Positions 54,086 to 63,019 are shown, counted from the stretch's first letter. The stretch: 64,000 nucleotides of DNA from Xanthomonas sacchari (GCF_040529065.1 NZ_CP132343.1:2046001-2110000), one strand, 5' to 3'. The notes: generated by a model not told the origin, from the letters alone. Translations and numbers: made by a program.

Positions 54086-55711
54086 ATGAAGAAGCAGCGC
54101 AGTTTCATCAGGTTTTCGCTGATGCTGATGGCAGCAGGGGTGCTGCTGACGGCGTGCAAGAAGACCGACGAGGAGCCGAAGGCGGTGGAGAAGAAGCCGG
54201 TCAAGGTCATCCTGGTGGAGGCCGAGTTGCCGCCGAAGCTGCTGAAGCCGGAACTGCCCCCGCTGTTCGAGGACATCGAACGCCGTACCTTCCAGTTCTT
54301 CTGGGACACCACCAACGAGCAGAACGGCATGGCGGTGGACCGCTATCCGTCGCGCCCGTTCGCCTCCATCGCCTCGATCGGCTTCGCCCTGACCGTGTAT
54401 CCGATCGGTTATGAAAACGGCTGGATCAGCCGCGAGCAGGCGGTGCAGCGCACCCTGACCACGCTGCGCTTCCTGCGCGACGTGCCGGTCGGCCCGCAGC
54501 GTTCCGGCCGCGCCGGCTACAAGGGCTTCTATTACCACTTCCTGGACATGCAGAAGGGGCTGCGCTACGACCAGTGGGTGGAGTTGTCGACCATCGATAC
54601 CGCGCTGCTGATGATGGGCGTGCTGTTCGCCCAGTCCTACTACGACGGCGACACCGCCGACGAGAAGGAGATCCGCCAGATCGCCGACACCCTGTACCGG
54701 CGGGTGGACTGGCCGTGGATGCAGCAGCGCAAGCCGCTGATCACGATGGGCTGGTATCCCGAGCGCGGCTTCATCCAGCACGACTGGATGGGCTACAACG
54801 AAGGCATGATGGTGTATCTGCTGGCGTTGGGTTCGCCCACCCATCCGATCGAGCCGGACGCGTGGCAGGAATGGACCCGCACCTACAACAAGGACTGGGG
54901 CGTGTACTACGGCCAGGAATACCTGGCGTTCGGTCCGCTGTTCGCGCACCAGTACAACCACGTCTGGATCGACTTCCGCGACATCCAGGACCAGTACATG
55001 CGCGAGCATGGCATCGACTACTTCCTCAACAGCCGCCGCGCCACACTGGCGCAGCGCGAGTACGCCATCGACAATCCGATGAAGTGGAAGGAGTACGGCG
55101 AGAACGTGTGGGGCCTGACCGCCAGCGACGGTCCGCAGAACACCACCCAGGAGTACCGCGGCGAGCAGCGCCAGTTCTTCCACTACCGCACCCGCGGCGC
55201 CGGCCTGTTCGAGGCCTTCGACGACGGCACCATCGCGCCGACCGCGGCAGTGTCCTCGATCGTGTTCGCGCCGGAGGTGGTGATTCCGGCGACCCAGGAA
55301 ATGCACAAGCGCTTCGGCGACTTCCTGTATTCGAGCTACGGCTTCCTGGATTCGTTCAACCCCAGCTTCAACTACGATATTCCGCTCAAGACCGGCCGCA
55401 TGATTCCCAACCGCGGCTGGGTGGCCGGCGACTACATCGGCATCGACCAGGGTGCGATCGTCACCATGATCGCCAACTACCGCAACGAGTTCGTCTGGAA
55501 CGTGATGAAGAAAAACAAGTACCTGCGCACCGGGTTGGAACGCGCCGGCTTCACCGGCGGCTGGCTGACCCCGGAGGGCGAGGCCCAGCCGCTGCCCAAG
55601 AAGGACGAGCAGGCGGCCAATGCACGTGCGCTGGGCATCGCCGAGTCGCGTGCCGCCGCCGCCGAGGCGCAGTCCAACCCCGCCCAGCGCCAGCCGCAGC
55701 AACCGGAATGA
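54086..55711 (+). CDS. GH144-type (glucoamylase-like) lipoprotein, probable beta-1,2-glucanase
   Basis: 541 residues from ATG 54086. The lipobox LLTAC puts the lipidated cysteine at residue 24. The conserved domain starts near 65 (LPPLFEDIERRTFQFFWDTTN) and has NEGMMVYLLALGSPTHPI, the WGLTASDGP motif (about 346) and AFDDGTIAPTAAVSSIVFAPE, all typical of the glucoamylase-like Pfam family (PF10091), which corresponds to CAZy GH144, endo-beta-1,2-glucanases. The C-terminal 50 residues are Ala/Gln-rich and not conserved. It overlaps the SBP gene by four bases. It probably cuts a beta-1,2-linked glucan at the membrane before import; exact substrate unproven. Confidence 0.85.
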   Translation: MKKQRSFIRFSLMLMAAGVLLTACKKTDEEPKAVEKKPVKVILVEAELPPKLLKPELPPLFEDIERRTFQFFWDTTNEQNGMAVDRYPSRPFASIASIGFALTVYPIGYENGWISREQAVQRTLTTLRFLRDVPVGPQRSGRAGYKGFYYHFLDMQKGLRYDQWVELSTIDTALLMMGVLFAQSYYDGDTADEKEIRQIADTLYRRVDWPWMQQRKPLITMGWYPERGFIQHDWMGYNEGMMVYLLALGSPTHPIEPDAWQEWTRTYNKDWGVYYGQEYLAFGPLFAHQYNHVWIDFRDIQDQYMREHGIDYFLNSRRATLAQREYAIDNPMKWKEYGENVWGLTASDGPQNTTQEYRGEQRQFFHYRTRGAGLFEAFDDGTIAPTAAVSSIVFAPEVVIPATQEMHKRFGDFLYSSYGFLDSFNPSFNYDIPLKTGRMIPNRGWVAGDYIGIDQGAIVTMIANYRNEFVWNVMKKNKYLRTGLERAGFTGGWLTPEGEAQPLPKKDEQAANARALGIAESRAAAAEAQSNPAQRQPQQPE

Positions 55712-57018
55712 GCACAGCACGCATGATCGGTCGTTGGCTTTCGCTGGGTGTGCTGATGTTGGTTGTGTGCGGCTGCGCACGCGCGCCGCAGGGCGAGGTG
55801 GTGCGGTTCTGGGCGATGGGCCGCGAGGCCGAGGTGGTGGCCGAGCTGATCCCGCAGTTCGAGAAGGAGAATCCCGGCATCCACGTGGACATCCAGAACA
55901 TCCCGTGGACCGCCGCGCACGAGAAGCTGCTCACCGCCTTCGCCGCCGACGGCCTGCCGGACGTGTGCCAGTTGGGCAACACCTGGATCCCGGAATTCGC
56001 CGAACTGGGCACGCTGCAGCCGCTGCAGCCCTACGTCGACCGCTCCAAGGTGGTCGATCCGAAGGACTACTTCCCGGGCATCTGGGACACCAGCGTCATC
56101 GATGGCCACCTCTACGGCATCCCCTGGTACGTGGACACGCGCCTGCTGTTCTATCGCAAGGACATGCTGCGCGACGCCGGGGTGACCAAGCTGCCGCAGA
56201 CCTGGGCCGAGTGGGAGCAGGCGATGGCGGCGGTGAAGAAGCACGTCGGGCCGAAGCGCTACGCCATCCTGATGCCGCTCAACGAGTTCGAGCAGCAGTT
56301 GTCGCTGGGCCTGCAGATGCCCGATCCGCTGCTGCGCGACCACGACAACTACGGCAACTTCAACAGCCCCGGCTTCCGCAAGGCGCTGGCGTTCTACGCC
56401 AACATGTTCGACCAGGGCTGGGCGCCGAAGATGTCGGAGACGCAGATCTCCAACGTCTGGGACGAGTTCTTCAACGGCTTCTACGCGTTCTACATCTCCG
56501 GCCCGTGGAACATCCGCGAGTTCCGCAAGGTGCAGCCGGCCGCGCTCAAGGACCAGTGGGGTACCATGCCGCTGCCCGGCCCGGACGGCCCCGGCGCCGG
56601 CATCGCCGGCGGCACCAGCCTGGTGATCTTCCGCAAGTCCGAGCACAAGGACGCGGCGTGGAAGCTGATCGAGTTCCTGTCGCGGCCGCAGATCCAGGCG
56701 CGCTTCCACGCGCTGATCGGCGACATGCCGCCGCGGCGCAGCACCTGGGCGTATCCGTCGCTGGCCGAGGATCCGCTGGCGCATGCGTTCCGCGATCAGC
56801 TGGAACGGGTCAAGCCGGCACCGAAGGTGCTGGAGTGGGAGCGCATCGTGCAGGAGATGCGGCTGGCCACCGAGCGCGTGGTGCGCGGCGGTGAGCCGCA
56901 GGAGAAGGCGATGCGGGAACTGGACAAGCGGGTCGACGAGATCCTGGAGAAACGTCGCTGGATCCACCAGCAGCACCGCGAAGGCACGGCGGCGCCGGCC
57001 GCGGGAGCGGCGCCATGA
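55708..57018 (+). CDS. Sugar ABC transporter substrate-binding lipoprotein
   Basis: 436 residues from ATG 55708 (MSTARMIGRWLSLGVLMLVVCGCARA), with a lipobox ending at one of the two cysteines. The extracellular-solute-binding-1 fold shows EVVRFWAMGREAEVVAELIPQFEKENPGIHVDIQNIPW, GTSLVIFRKSEHKDAAWKLIEFLS and PPRRSTWAYPSL. It delivers oligosaccharides to the two permeases that follow. It starts inside the glucanase stop (ATGA) and overlaps the permease gene. An A/E-rich C-terminal tail of ~25 residues is unusual. Confidence 0.93.
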   Translation: MSTARMIGRWLSLGVLMLVVCGCARAPQGEVVRFWAMGREAEVVAELIPQFEKENPGIHVDIQNIPWTAAHEKLLTAFAADGLPDVCQLGNTWIPEFAELGTLQPLQPYVDRSKVVDPKDYFPGIWDTSVIDGHLYGIPWYVDTRLLFYRKDMLRDAGVTKLPQTWAEWEQAMAAVKKHVGPKRYAILMPLNEFEQQLSLGLQMPDPLLRDHDNYGNFNSPGFRKALAFYANMFDQGWAPKMSETQISNVWDEFFNGFYAFYISGPWNIREFRKVQPAALKDQWGTMPLPGPDGPGAGIAGGTSLVIFRKSEHKDAAWKLIEFLSRPQIQARFHALIGDMPPRRSTWAYPSLAEDPLAHAFRDQLERVKPAPKVLEWERIVQEMRLATERVVRGGEPQEKAMRELDKRVDEILEKRRWIHQQHREGTAAPAAGAAP

Positions 57019-57896
57019 AGCGCGGTTCCCTGATCGGCTGGCTGTTCGCCGGCCCGGCGCTGATCGTGATCGGCGTGTTCTTCGGCCTGCCGGTGCTGTC
57101 GGCGCTGGCGCTGAGCGTCACCGACTTCGACCTGTATTCGCTGGCCGACCGCCACAATCTGCGCTTCGTCGGCTTCGGCAACTACATCGAATTGCTGCAG
57201 ACGCCGATGTTCTGGAAGTCGCTGTGGAACACCACGTACTTCGTGATCGTCGGCGTGCCGCTGTCCATCGGCGCCTCGCTGGGCGCGGCGCTGCTGCTGA
57301 ACGCGCCGGTGGCGCGCTTCAAGGCGCTGTTCCGCACCGCGCTGTTCGCGCCGGTGGTGACCACGCTGGTGGCGGTGGCGGTGATCTGGCGCTACCTGTT
57401 CCACACCAGCTACGGCCTGGTCAACTACGGGCTGGCGCACCTGGGCATCGGCCCGATCGACTGGCTCGGCGACCCGCACTGGGCGATGCCGACCATCATG
57501 CTGTTCGCGGTGTGGAAGAACTTCGGCTACAACATGGTGATCTTCCTCGCCGGCCTGCAGGCGATCCCGCAGGACCTGTACGAGGCCGCGCGCATCGACG
57601 GCGCCTCCAAGTGGCGGCAGTTCCTGCACATCACCCTGCCGATGCTGGGACCGGTGCTGCTGGTGGTCGGGGTGATCACCGTGTCCGGCTACTTCCAGCT
57701 GTTCGCCGAACCCTACGTGATGACCCGTGGCGACCCCCTGCAGAGCACGGTCAGCGTGCTGTATTACATGTTCGAGGAAGGCTTCAAGTGGTGGAACCTC
57801 GGCCGTGCCTCGGCGGTGGCGTTCCTGCTGTTCCTGATCATCCTGGGAGTGACGACGGTGATGCTGCGCTTCGGCCGCAAGAGGGACCTGGTATGA
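57015..57896 (+). CDS. Sugar ABC transporter permease, MalF type
   Basis: 293 residues with six membrane segments. The EAA loop is visible as YEAARIDGASKWRQFLHITLPMLGPVLLV (near 195). It begins MKRGSLIGWLFAGPALIVIGVFFGLPVLSALALSVTDFDLYS and overlaps both neighbours by four bases. It forms the inner membrane channel together with the next gene product. Confidence 0.95.
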   Translation: MKRGSLIGWLFAGPALIVIGVFFGLPVLSALALSVTDFDLYSLADRHNLRFVGFGNYIELLQTPMFWKSLWNTTYFVIVGVPLSIGASLGAALLLNAPVARFKALFRTALFAPVVTTLVAVAVIWRYLFHTSYGLVNYGLAHLGIGPIDWLGDPHWAMPTIMLFAVWKNFGYNMVIFLAGLQAIPQDLYEAARIDGASKWRQFLHITLPMLGPVLLVVGVITVSGYFQLFAEPYVMTRGDPLQSTVSVLYYMFEEGFKWWNLGRASAVAFLLFLIILGVTTVMLRFGRKRDLV

Positions 57897-58729
57897 GCCG
57901 GGAGATCGGCGCCTCGCGCTGGAACACGCTGCTGGTCAACGGCGGGCTGCTGCTGCTCGCCGTGATCAGCCTGGCGCCGCTGTTGTGGATGGTGTCGGTG
58001 TCGTTCATGCCGGCGGGGCAGGCCAGCCGCTTCCCGCCGCCGATGCTGCCCACCGGCGCCACCCTGGCCAACTACGGCGAGCTTTTCTCGCGCACCGGCA
58101 TGGCCCGCAACTTCGCCAACAGCCTGCTGGTGTCGTGCGCGATCACCTTCGGCTCGCTGCTGATCAACACCATGGCCGGCTATGCCTTCGCCAAGCTGCG
58201 CTTCGTCGGCAAGGAACGGATCTTCCAGATCCTGCTGGCGGCGCTGGTGATCCCGGCGCAGGTGGCGATGCTGCCGCTGTTCCTGCTGATGAAGCAGCTG
58301 CATCTGGTCAACAACTTCGGCGGGGTGGTCGTGCCGGCGCTGGCGACGGTGTTCGGCATCTTCCTGGTGCGCCAGTACGCGCGTTCGATCCCGGACGAGC
58401 TGCTGGAGGCCGCCCGTATCGACGGTGCCGGCGAGCTGCGGATCTTCTTCCAGATCGTGCTGCCGATGCTCAAGCCGGTGCTGGTGACGCTGACCATCTT
58501 CACCTTCATGGCGGCGTGGAACGACTTCATGTGGCCGCTGATCGTGCTGACCGATCAGGAGCACTACACCTTGCCGGTGGCGCTGGCGGCGCTGTCGCGC
58601 GAGCACATCATGGACGTGGAGATGATGATGGCCGGCGCGGTGGTCACGGTGATCCCGGTGCTGGCGCTGTTCCTGGCGCTGCAGCGCTACTACATCCAGG
58701 GCCTGCTGCTCGGCAGCGTGAAGGGGTGA
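57893..58729 (+). CDS. Sugar ABC transporter permease, MalG type
   Basis: 278 residues with six membrane segments; the EAA loop is LEAARIDGAGELRIFFQIVLPMLKPVLVTL (near 180). The start MSREIGASRWNTLLVNGG overlaps the MalF-type gene. No ATPase gene follows: the next 330 bp are non-coding and then a glycosidase-like gene begins, so the transporter must use an ATPase encoded elsewhere. Confidence 0.95.
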   Translation: MSREIGASRWNTLLVNGGLLLLAVISLAPLLWMVSVSFMPAGQASRFPPPMLPTGATLANYGELFSRTGMARNFANSLLVSCAITFGSLLINTMAGYAFAKLRFVGKERIFQILLAALVIPAQVAMLPLFLLMKQLHLVNNFGGVVVPALATVFGIFLVRQYARSIPDELLEAARIDGAGELRIFFQIVLPMLKPVLVTLTIFTFMAAWNDFMWPLIVLTDQEHYTLPVALAALSREHIMDVEMMMAGAVVTVIPVLALFLALQRYYIQGLLLGSVKG

Positions 58730-59060
58730 GGCGCAACGCTTGCGCGCCACTGGCGCGCGTTGCGCCGAACGCCCGGCCATGGATGGCCGGGCCGGGTCGT
58801 CCGGAGCCGATCGGTTGCGCCAGGGACGGCATGGGAAAGAGGCGAGTGCGGCGACGCGCTTGCGGGCCACGGGCTCGCGCGTTCGCGAACGCGTGGCCAT
58901 GGATGGTCAGGCCGGACGATCTGGTGTGGGATTGTTTACGCCAGGGATGGCGGGTCCTGAAGCGTAGGAGCGGCTTCAGCCGCGACCGCAGTCGGGCTAC
59001 CGACCTTGGCACCAGCAGAGACGCAGCAGCAAACACGCAAGGCAACGAACGGGGAACACG
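58730..59060. other. Intergenic region with degenerate repeats before the large glycosidase-like gene
   Basis: 331 bp. Two related units at about 58738-58830 and 58856-58960 share the pattern CGCTTGCG...GCGAACGC..GGCCATGGATGG(C/T)C...GGCC and GATTG or GGTTG..ACGCCAGGGA. Each can fold into a GC-rich hairpin. A single REP-like unit lies at 58963-58987. GTTTACG at 58934 resembles half of the LacI-type site. No gene is supported. Confidence 0.6.
58963..58987. repeat. REP-like unit, GTAGGAGCGGCTTCAGCCGC family
   Basis: One unit followed by CGACCGCAG, without an inverse partner, 74 bp before the start of the gene at 59061. Confidence 0.8.
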
Positions 59061-62000
59061 ATGAGGGACGGGATGGCGACGACGTGCGCACGCGCAATGC
59101 TGGCGATGCTGGGACTGGCGGCCGCCCAGGCCGTCGCCGCGCCGCCGACCTCCACGGTGACGCTGGACAGCTTCAACGATCTGGACAAGTGGCAGATCGT
59201 CGTCTCCAACCAGGTCACAGCCTCCACCCGGCTGGTGCAGGCGCCCAGCGGCGGCCGCGCCAAGGCGCTGTGCCTGGACTACGACTTCAACGGCGTGTCC
59301 GGCTACGCCGGGATCCGCCGCAGCGTGCCGATCGACTACCCGGACAACTACCAGTTCGCGTTCCAGCTGCGCGGCGATTCGCCGAGCAACGACCTGCAGT
59401 TCAAGCTGGTCGACGCCAGCGGCGACAACGTGTGGTGGGTCAACCGTCCGCGCTACGACTTCCCCACGCAGTGGAGCACGGTCACCTACAAGAAGCGGCA
59501 GATCGACAAGGCCTGGGGGCCGAGCCCGGAAAAGGAGCTGACCCGCAGCGCGCAGATCGAGTTCACCATCTACAACCAGGTGGGCGGCGCCGGCACGGTG
59601 TGCTTCGACCAGCTGACCCTGACCCCGTTGCCGCCGCAGGACACCTCGCCGCTGACGGTCAAGGTCAGCGCCGATACCGCGCCGGCGTTGGAGCAGCGCA
59701 TCGCCGACGGCAAGCCGGACACGGTCTGGTACAGCGGCAACGCCAAGAACCAGACGATCATGCTGGACCTGGGCAAGGTGCGCGAGTTCGGCGGCGCCAA
59801 GGTGCAGTGGGCGCCGGGCGTGTACGCCTCGCGCTACACCGTGCAGGGCTCGGCCGACGGCCGTAGCTGGCGCGAGTTGCGTACCGTGACCGCCGGCAAC
59901 GGCGGCACCGACTGGCTGGCGCTGCCGGAGACCGAGGCGCGCTACGTGCGCTTCGACCTGCAGGACGGCCCCAGCTTCCGCTACGGCATCGCCGACATCG
60001 CGTTGCAGCCGCTGGCCTTCGCCGCGACCCAGAACGACTTCATCAAGTCGGTGGCGGCGCAGTCCACCCGTGGCTGGTTCCCGCGCGGCTTCAGCGGCGA
60101 GCAGCCGTACTGGACCATCATCGGCCTGGACGGCGGCCGCGAGCAGGGCCTGGTCGGCGAGGATGGCGCGATCGAGGTGGGCAAGGGCGGCTTCAGCATC
60201 GAGCCGTTCCTGCTGCTGGACGGCAAGCGCCTGAGCTGGGCCGACGTCAAGACCGCGCAAAGCCTGCAGGACGACTACCTGCCGATTCCCAGCGTGGACT
60301 GGAGCCACGACAACGCCGCGCTGCGCGTGACCGCGTTCGTGCAGGGCGAGCCGGAGCAGGCGCAACTGGTGGCGCGCTACCGGCTCAGCAATCCGAGCAA
60401 GCAGCCGCACGACTACACCCTGGCGCTGGCGGTGCGTCCGTTCCAGGTCAATCCGCCCAGCCAGTTCCTCAACACCGTCGGCGGGGTCAGCCCGATCCGC
60501 TCGCTGGCCTTCGCCGGGACACAGGTGCAGGTCAACGGCCAGCCGCGGGTGTTCGCGGTGCAGAAGCCGGATGCCGCCTACGCCAGCGCGTTCGATGCCG
60601 GCATCGATGTCGAACGGCTAAGCACCGACGCCAGCGGCCTGCCGCAGCAGGCGCAGGATCCGGACGGATTGGCCTCCGGCGCCTTGCTGTACCGCGGGCG
60701 GCTGGCCCCGGGCGAGGTGCGCGAGGTGGCGCTGGTGATCCCGCAGACCGGCAACGCCGCGCTGCCAGCCGGGTTCGATGCGGCACGCGCGCAGCAGCAG
60801 GTCGCCGCGCAGTGGCACGAGAAGCTGGACCGCGTGCAGTTGCATGTGCCGGCGCAGGGCAAGGCGGTCACCGACACGCTGCGCACAGCGCTGGCGCACA
60901 TGCTGATCTCGCGGATCGGCCCGCGCCTGCAGCCGGGCACGCGCTCGTATTCGCGCAGCTGGATCCGCGACGGCGCGATGATCTCCGAAGGCCTGCTACG
61001 GCTGGGCCGCGCCGACGTGGTCCGCGAGTATGTGGAGTGGTACGCGCCTTACCAGTTCGCCAACGGCATGGTGCCGTGCTGCGTCGACGACCGCGGCAGC
61101 GACCCGGTGCCGGAGAACGACAGCCATGGCGAACTGATCTACAGCGTCGCCGATTACTACCGCTACAGCGGCGACCGCGCTTTCCTGGAACAGATGTGGC
61201 CGCACGTCCTCGGTGCGTACACCTACATGGAGCAGTTGCGGCTGAGCGAGCGCACCGACGAGAACCGCGCCCGCAATGCGGCCTTCTACGGGATGATGCC
61301 GGTGTCGATCAGCCACGAGGGCTATTCGGCCAAGCCGATGCACTCTTACTGGGACAACTTCTGGGCGCTGCGCGGCTACAAGGACGCGGTGAGCATCGCC
61401 GCCGAACTGGGCCGCATCGACGATGCCGCGCGTTTCGCCGCCTCGCGCGATCAGTTCCGCCAGGACCTGTACGCCTCGCTGGACGCGGCCACCCAGCAGC
61501 ACCACATCAATTTCCTGCCGGGCTCGGCGGAGTTGGGCGATTTCGATCCGACCTCGACCACCATCGCGCTGGCGCCGGGCGGCGAGCAGGGCCGGCTGCC
61601 GCAGGCGCTGCTCGACAACACCTTCGAGCGCTACTGGAGCGAATTCGTCGGCCGCCGCGACGGCACCCGCGAGTGGAAGGACTACACCCCCTACGAGTGG
61701 CGCAACGTGTCCGCGTTCGTGCGCCTGGGCTGGCGCGAGCGCGCCTGGGAGGCGACGCAGTTCTTCTTCAAGGACCGCACCCCGCAGCCATGGAACCAGT
61801 GGGCCGAGGTGGTCTCGCGCACGCCGCGCAAGCCGTTCTTCCTGGGCGACCTGCCGCATGCCTGGGTCGCCTCGGACTTCGTGCGCTCGGTGCTGGACAT
61901 GTTCGCCTACGCCCGCGACGTCGACGACAGCCTGGTGCTGGCCGCTGGCATCCCCGCCGACTGGCTCGACGGCAAGGGCGTGGCGATCGAGCAGTTGCGC

Positions 62001-62222
62001 ACCCCGCAGGGCCCGCTGAGCTACCAGCTGCGGCGGCAGAAGAACCGCCTGCTGCTGAACATTCCCGACGGCCTGCACATGCCCAGCGGCGGCCTGGTGC
62101 TGCCGTGGCCATACCCGGGCGAACCGGGCCGCACCCTGGTCAACGGCGAAACCGCGCAGTGGGAGCACGGCGAACTGCGCATCCACGCGTTGCCGGCGGA
62201 TGTGCAGATTGAGGTGCGTTGA
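59061..62222 (+). CDS. Exported multidomain glycosidase-like protein of unknown specificity
   Basis: 1053 residues. Signal peptide MRDGMATTCARAMLAMLGLAAAQAVAA. Residues ~30-195 form a beta-sandwich of the CBM type (VTLDSFNDLDKWQIVVSNQ to GTVCFDQLTLTPL). Residues ~200-315 are discoidin-like (F5/8 type C: TVWYSGNAKNQTIMLDLG, RYTVQGSADGRSWRELR). A long enzyme part follows: a beta-rich region (about 330-590) and an (alpha/alpha) barrel with SRSWIRDGAMISEGLL (near 632), PENDSHGELIYSVADYYRYSGD (about 684-705) and WNQWAEVV (near 911). This layout resembles inverting glycosidases and phosphorylases of the GH15/65/94 type, but I cannot assign a family. It belongs to the glycan locus. A bidirectional terminator follows. 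Confidence 0.75.
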   Translation: MRDGMATTCARAMLAMLGLAAAQAVAAPPTSTVTLDSFNDLDKWQIVVSNQVTASTRLVQAPSGGRAKALCLDYDFNGVSGYAGIRRSVPIDYPDNYQFAFQLRGDSPSNDLQFKLVDASGDNVWWVNRPRYDFPTQWSTVTYKKRQIDKAWGPSPEKELTRSAQIEFTIYNQVGGAGTVCFDQLTLTPLPPQDTSPLTVKVSADTAPALEQRIADGKPDTVWYSGNAKNQTIMLDLGKVREFGGAKVQWAPGVYASRYTVQGSADGRSWRELRTVTAGNGGTDWLALPETEARYVRFDLQDGPSFRYGIADIALQPLAFAATQNDFIKSVAAQSTRGWFPRGFSGEQPYWTIIGLDGGREQGLVGEDGAIEVGKGGFSIEPFLLLDGKRLSWADVKTAQSLQDDYLPIPSVDWSHDNAALRVTAFVQGEPEQAQLVARYRLSNPSKQPHDYTLALAVRPFQVNPPSQFLNTVGGVSPIRSLAFAGTQVQVNGQPRVFAVQKPDAAYASAFDAGIDVERLSTDASGLPQQAQDPDGLASGALLYRGRLAPGEVREVALVIPQTGNAALPAGFDAARAQQQVAAQWHEKLDRVQLHVPAQGKAVTDTLRTALAHMLISRIGPRLQPGTRSYSRSWIRDGAMISEGLLRLGRADVVREYVEWYAPYQFANGMVPCCVDDRGSDPVPENDSHGELIYSVADYYRYSGDRAFLEQMWPHVLGAYTYMEQLRLSERTDENRARNAAFYGMMPVSISHEGYSAKPMHSYWDNFWALRGYKDAVSIAAELGRIDDAARFAASRDQFRQDLYASLDAATQQHHINFLPGSAELGDFDPTSTTIALAPGGEQGRLPQALLDNTFERYWSEFVGRRDGTREWKDYTPYEWRNVSAFVRLGWRERAWEATQFFFKDRTPQPWNQWAEVVSRTPRKPFFLGDLPHAWVASDFVRSVLDMFAYARDVDDSLVLAAGIPADWLDGKGVAIEQLRTPQGPLSYQLRRQKNRLLLNIPDGLHMPSGGLVLPWPYPGEPGRTLVNGETAQWEHGELRIHALPADVQIEVR

Positions 62223-62225
62223 AGC

Positions 62226-62255
62226 TGGGAATCGGGAGTCGGGAATAGGGAATCG
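62226..62255. repeat. GGGAATC-type heptad repeat
   Basis: Units GGGAATC, GGGAGTC, GGGAATA and GGGAATC just after the stop of the large glycosidase-like gene. They mirror the tract at 62343, which has the opposite orientation. Confidence 0.75.
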
Positions 62256-62267
62256 CAACAGCAAAAG

Positions 62268-62299
62268 AAAAAGCGCCGGCATGCCGGCGCTTTTTTTGC
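62268..62299. terminator. Bidirectional rho-independent terminator
   Basis: AAGCGCCGGC-AT-GCCGGCGCTT with an A-run on the left and seven T on the right can stop both the + strand gene at 59061 and the - strand gene eda. It lies between the two inverted heptad tracts. Confidence 0.88.
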
Positions 62300-62338
62300 T
62301 TCTGGAGTCCTGAGCTGTGAGAGCCGAGGTTCGGGCTT

Positions 62339-63019
62339 TTACCGATTCCCGATTCCCGACTCCCGATTCCCGGCTTCACGCACGATCGCGGCCGCCTTCG
62401 CCGAGCTCTCGCGCACCTTGTCCCAGGCGCCGTCGGCCAGCCAGTCCTTGGGCACCATCCACGAGCCGCCGATGCAGACCACGTTGGGCTGGGCCAGGTA
62501 CTCGGCGGCGGTGCTTTCGCCGATGCCGCCGGTGGGGCACAGCTTGAGCTCGGCCAGGGGGCCGGCCAGGCCCTTGAGCATCGCCAGGCCGCCGACGGCG
62601 GAGGCGGGGAACAGCTTGCACACGCGGAAGCCGCGCTCCATCAGCGCCAGCAGCTCGCTGGGGGTGGCCGCGCCCGGCACCACCGGCAGCGGCGCCTGCG
62701 CCAGGGCGTCGGCCAGGGTCGGGGTGGTGCCAGGGGTGACGATGAAGTCGGCGCCGGCGTCGATCGACTGCTGCAGCTGGGTGGCGTTGAGCACGGTGCC
62801 GGCGCCGATCACGATGTCCGGCAGTTCGCGCTTGAGCATCGCCAGCGCTTCCATCGCCACCGGCGTGCGCAGGGTCAACTCGATCGCCGGCAGGCCGCCT
62901 TCGAGCAGCGCGGCCGACACGCGGCGCGCTTCTTCCAGGGTGTGGACGGTGACGACGGGCAGGATGCCGGCCGCGCGCAGCAGCTGCTCGGCCTTGGTCT
63001 GGTGTTCGGCGATGGTCAT
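62339..63019 (-). CDS. eda: 2-keto-3-deoxy-6-phosphogluconate aldolase
   Basis: 226 residues. It splits KDPG into pyruvate and glyceraldehyde-3-phosphate, the key step of the Entner-Doudoroff pathway. The conserved parts are GILPVVTVHTLEEARRVSAALLEGGLPAIELTLRT (catalytic glutamate), GAGTVLNATQLQQSIDAGADFIVTPGTTP, and the Schiff-base lysine in RVCKLFPASAVGG; LCPTGGI holds the phosphate. The last ten residues (GNRESGIGNR) are encoded by GATTCCC-type repeats and replace the normal C-terminus. The gene follows edd with a 72-bp gap. Confidence 0.95.
   Translation of the reverse strand: MTIAEHQTKAEQLLRAAGILPVVTVHTLEEARRVSAALLEGGLPAIELTLRTPVAMEALAMLKRELPDIVIGAGTVLNATQLQQSIDAGADFIVTPGTTPTLADALAQAPLPVVPGAATPSELLALMERGFRVCKLFPASAVGGLAMLKGLAGPLAELKLCPTGGIGESTAAEYLAQPNVVCIGGSWMVPKDWLADGAWDKVRESSAKAAAIVREAGNRESGIGNR
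62343..62372. repeat. GATTCCC heptad repeat inside the 3' end of eda
   Basis: Four tandem units (CGATTCC, CGATTCC, CGACTCC, CGATTCC) overlap the last eda codons and provide a repeat-encoded tail before the TAA at 62339-62341. Confidence 0.8.

Noticed and set aside
49618-54330. 1570-codon open frame on the - strand opposite the LacI and TonB receptor genes
   Set aside because: It is antisense to two clear genes and has no domain or ribosome binding site; a GC-driven shadow.
54574-55707. Upstream extension of the substrate-binding protein gene
   Set aside because: The frame runs open through the glucanase gene but encodes shadow sequence; the lipoprotein signal begins at 55708.
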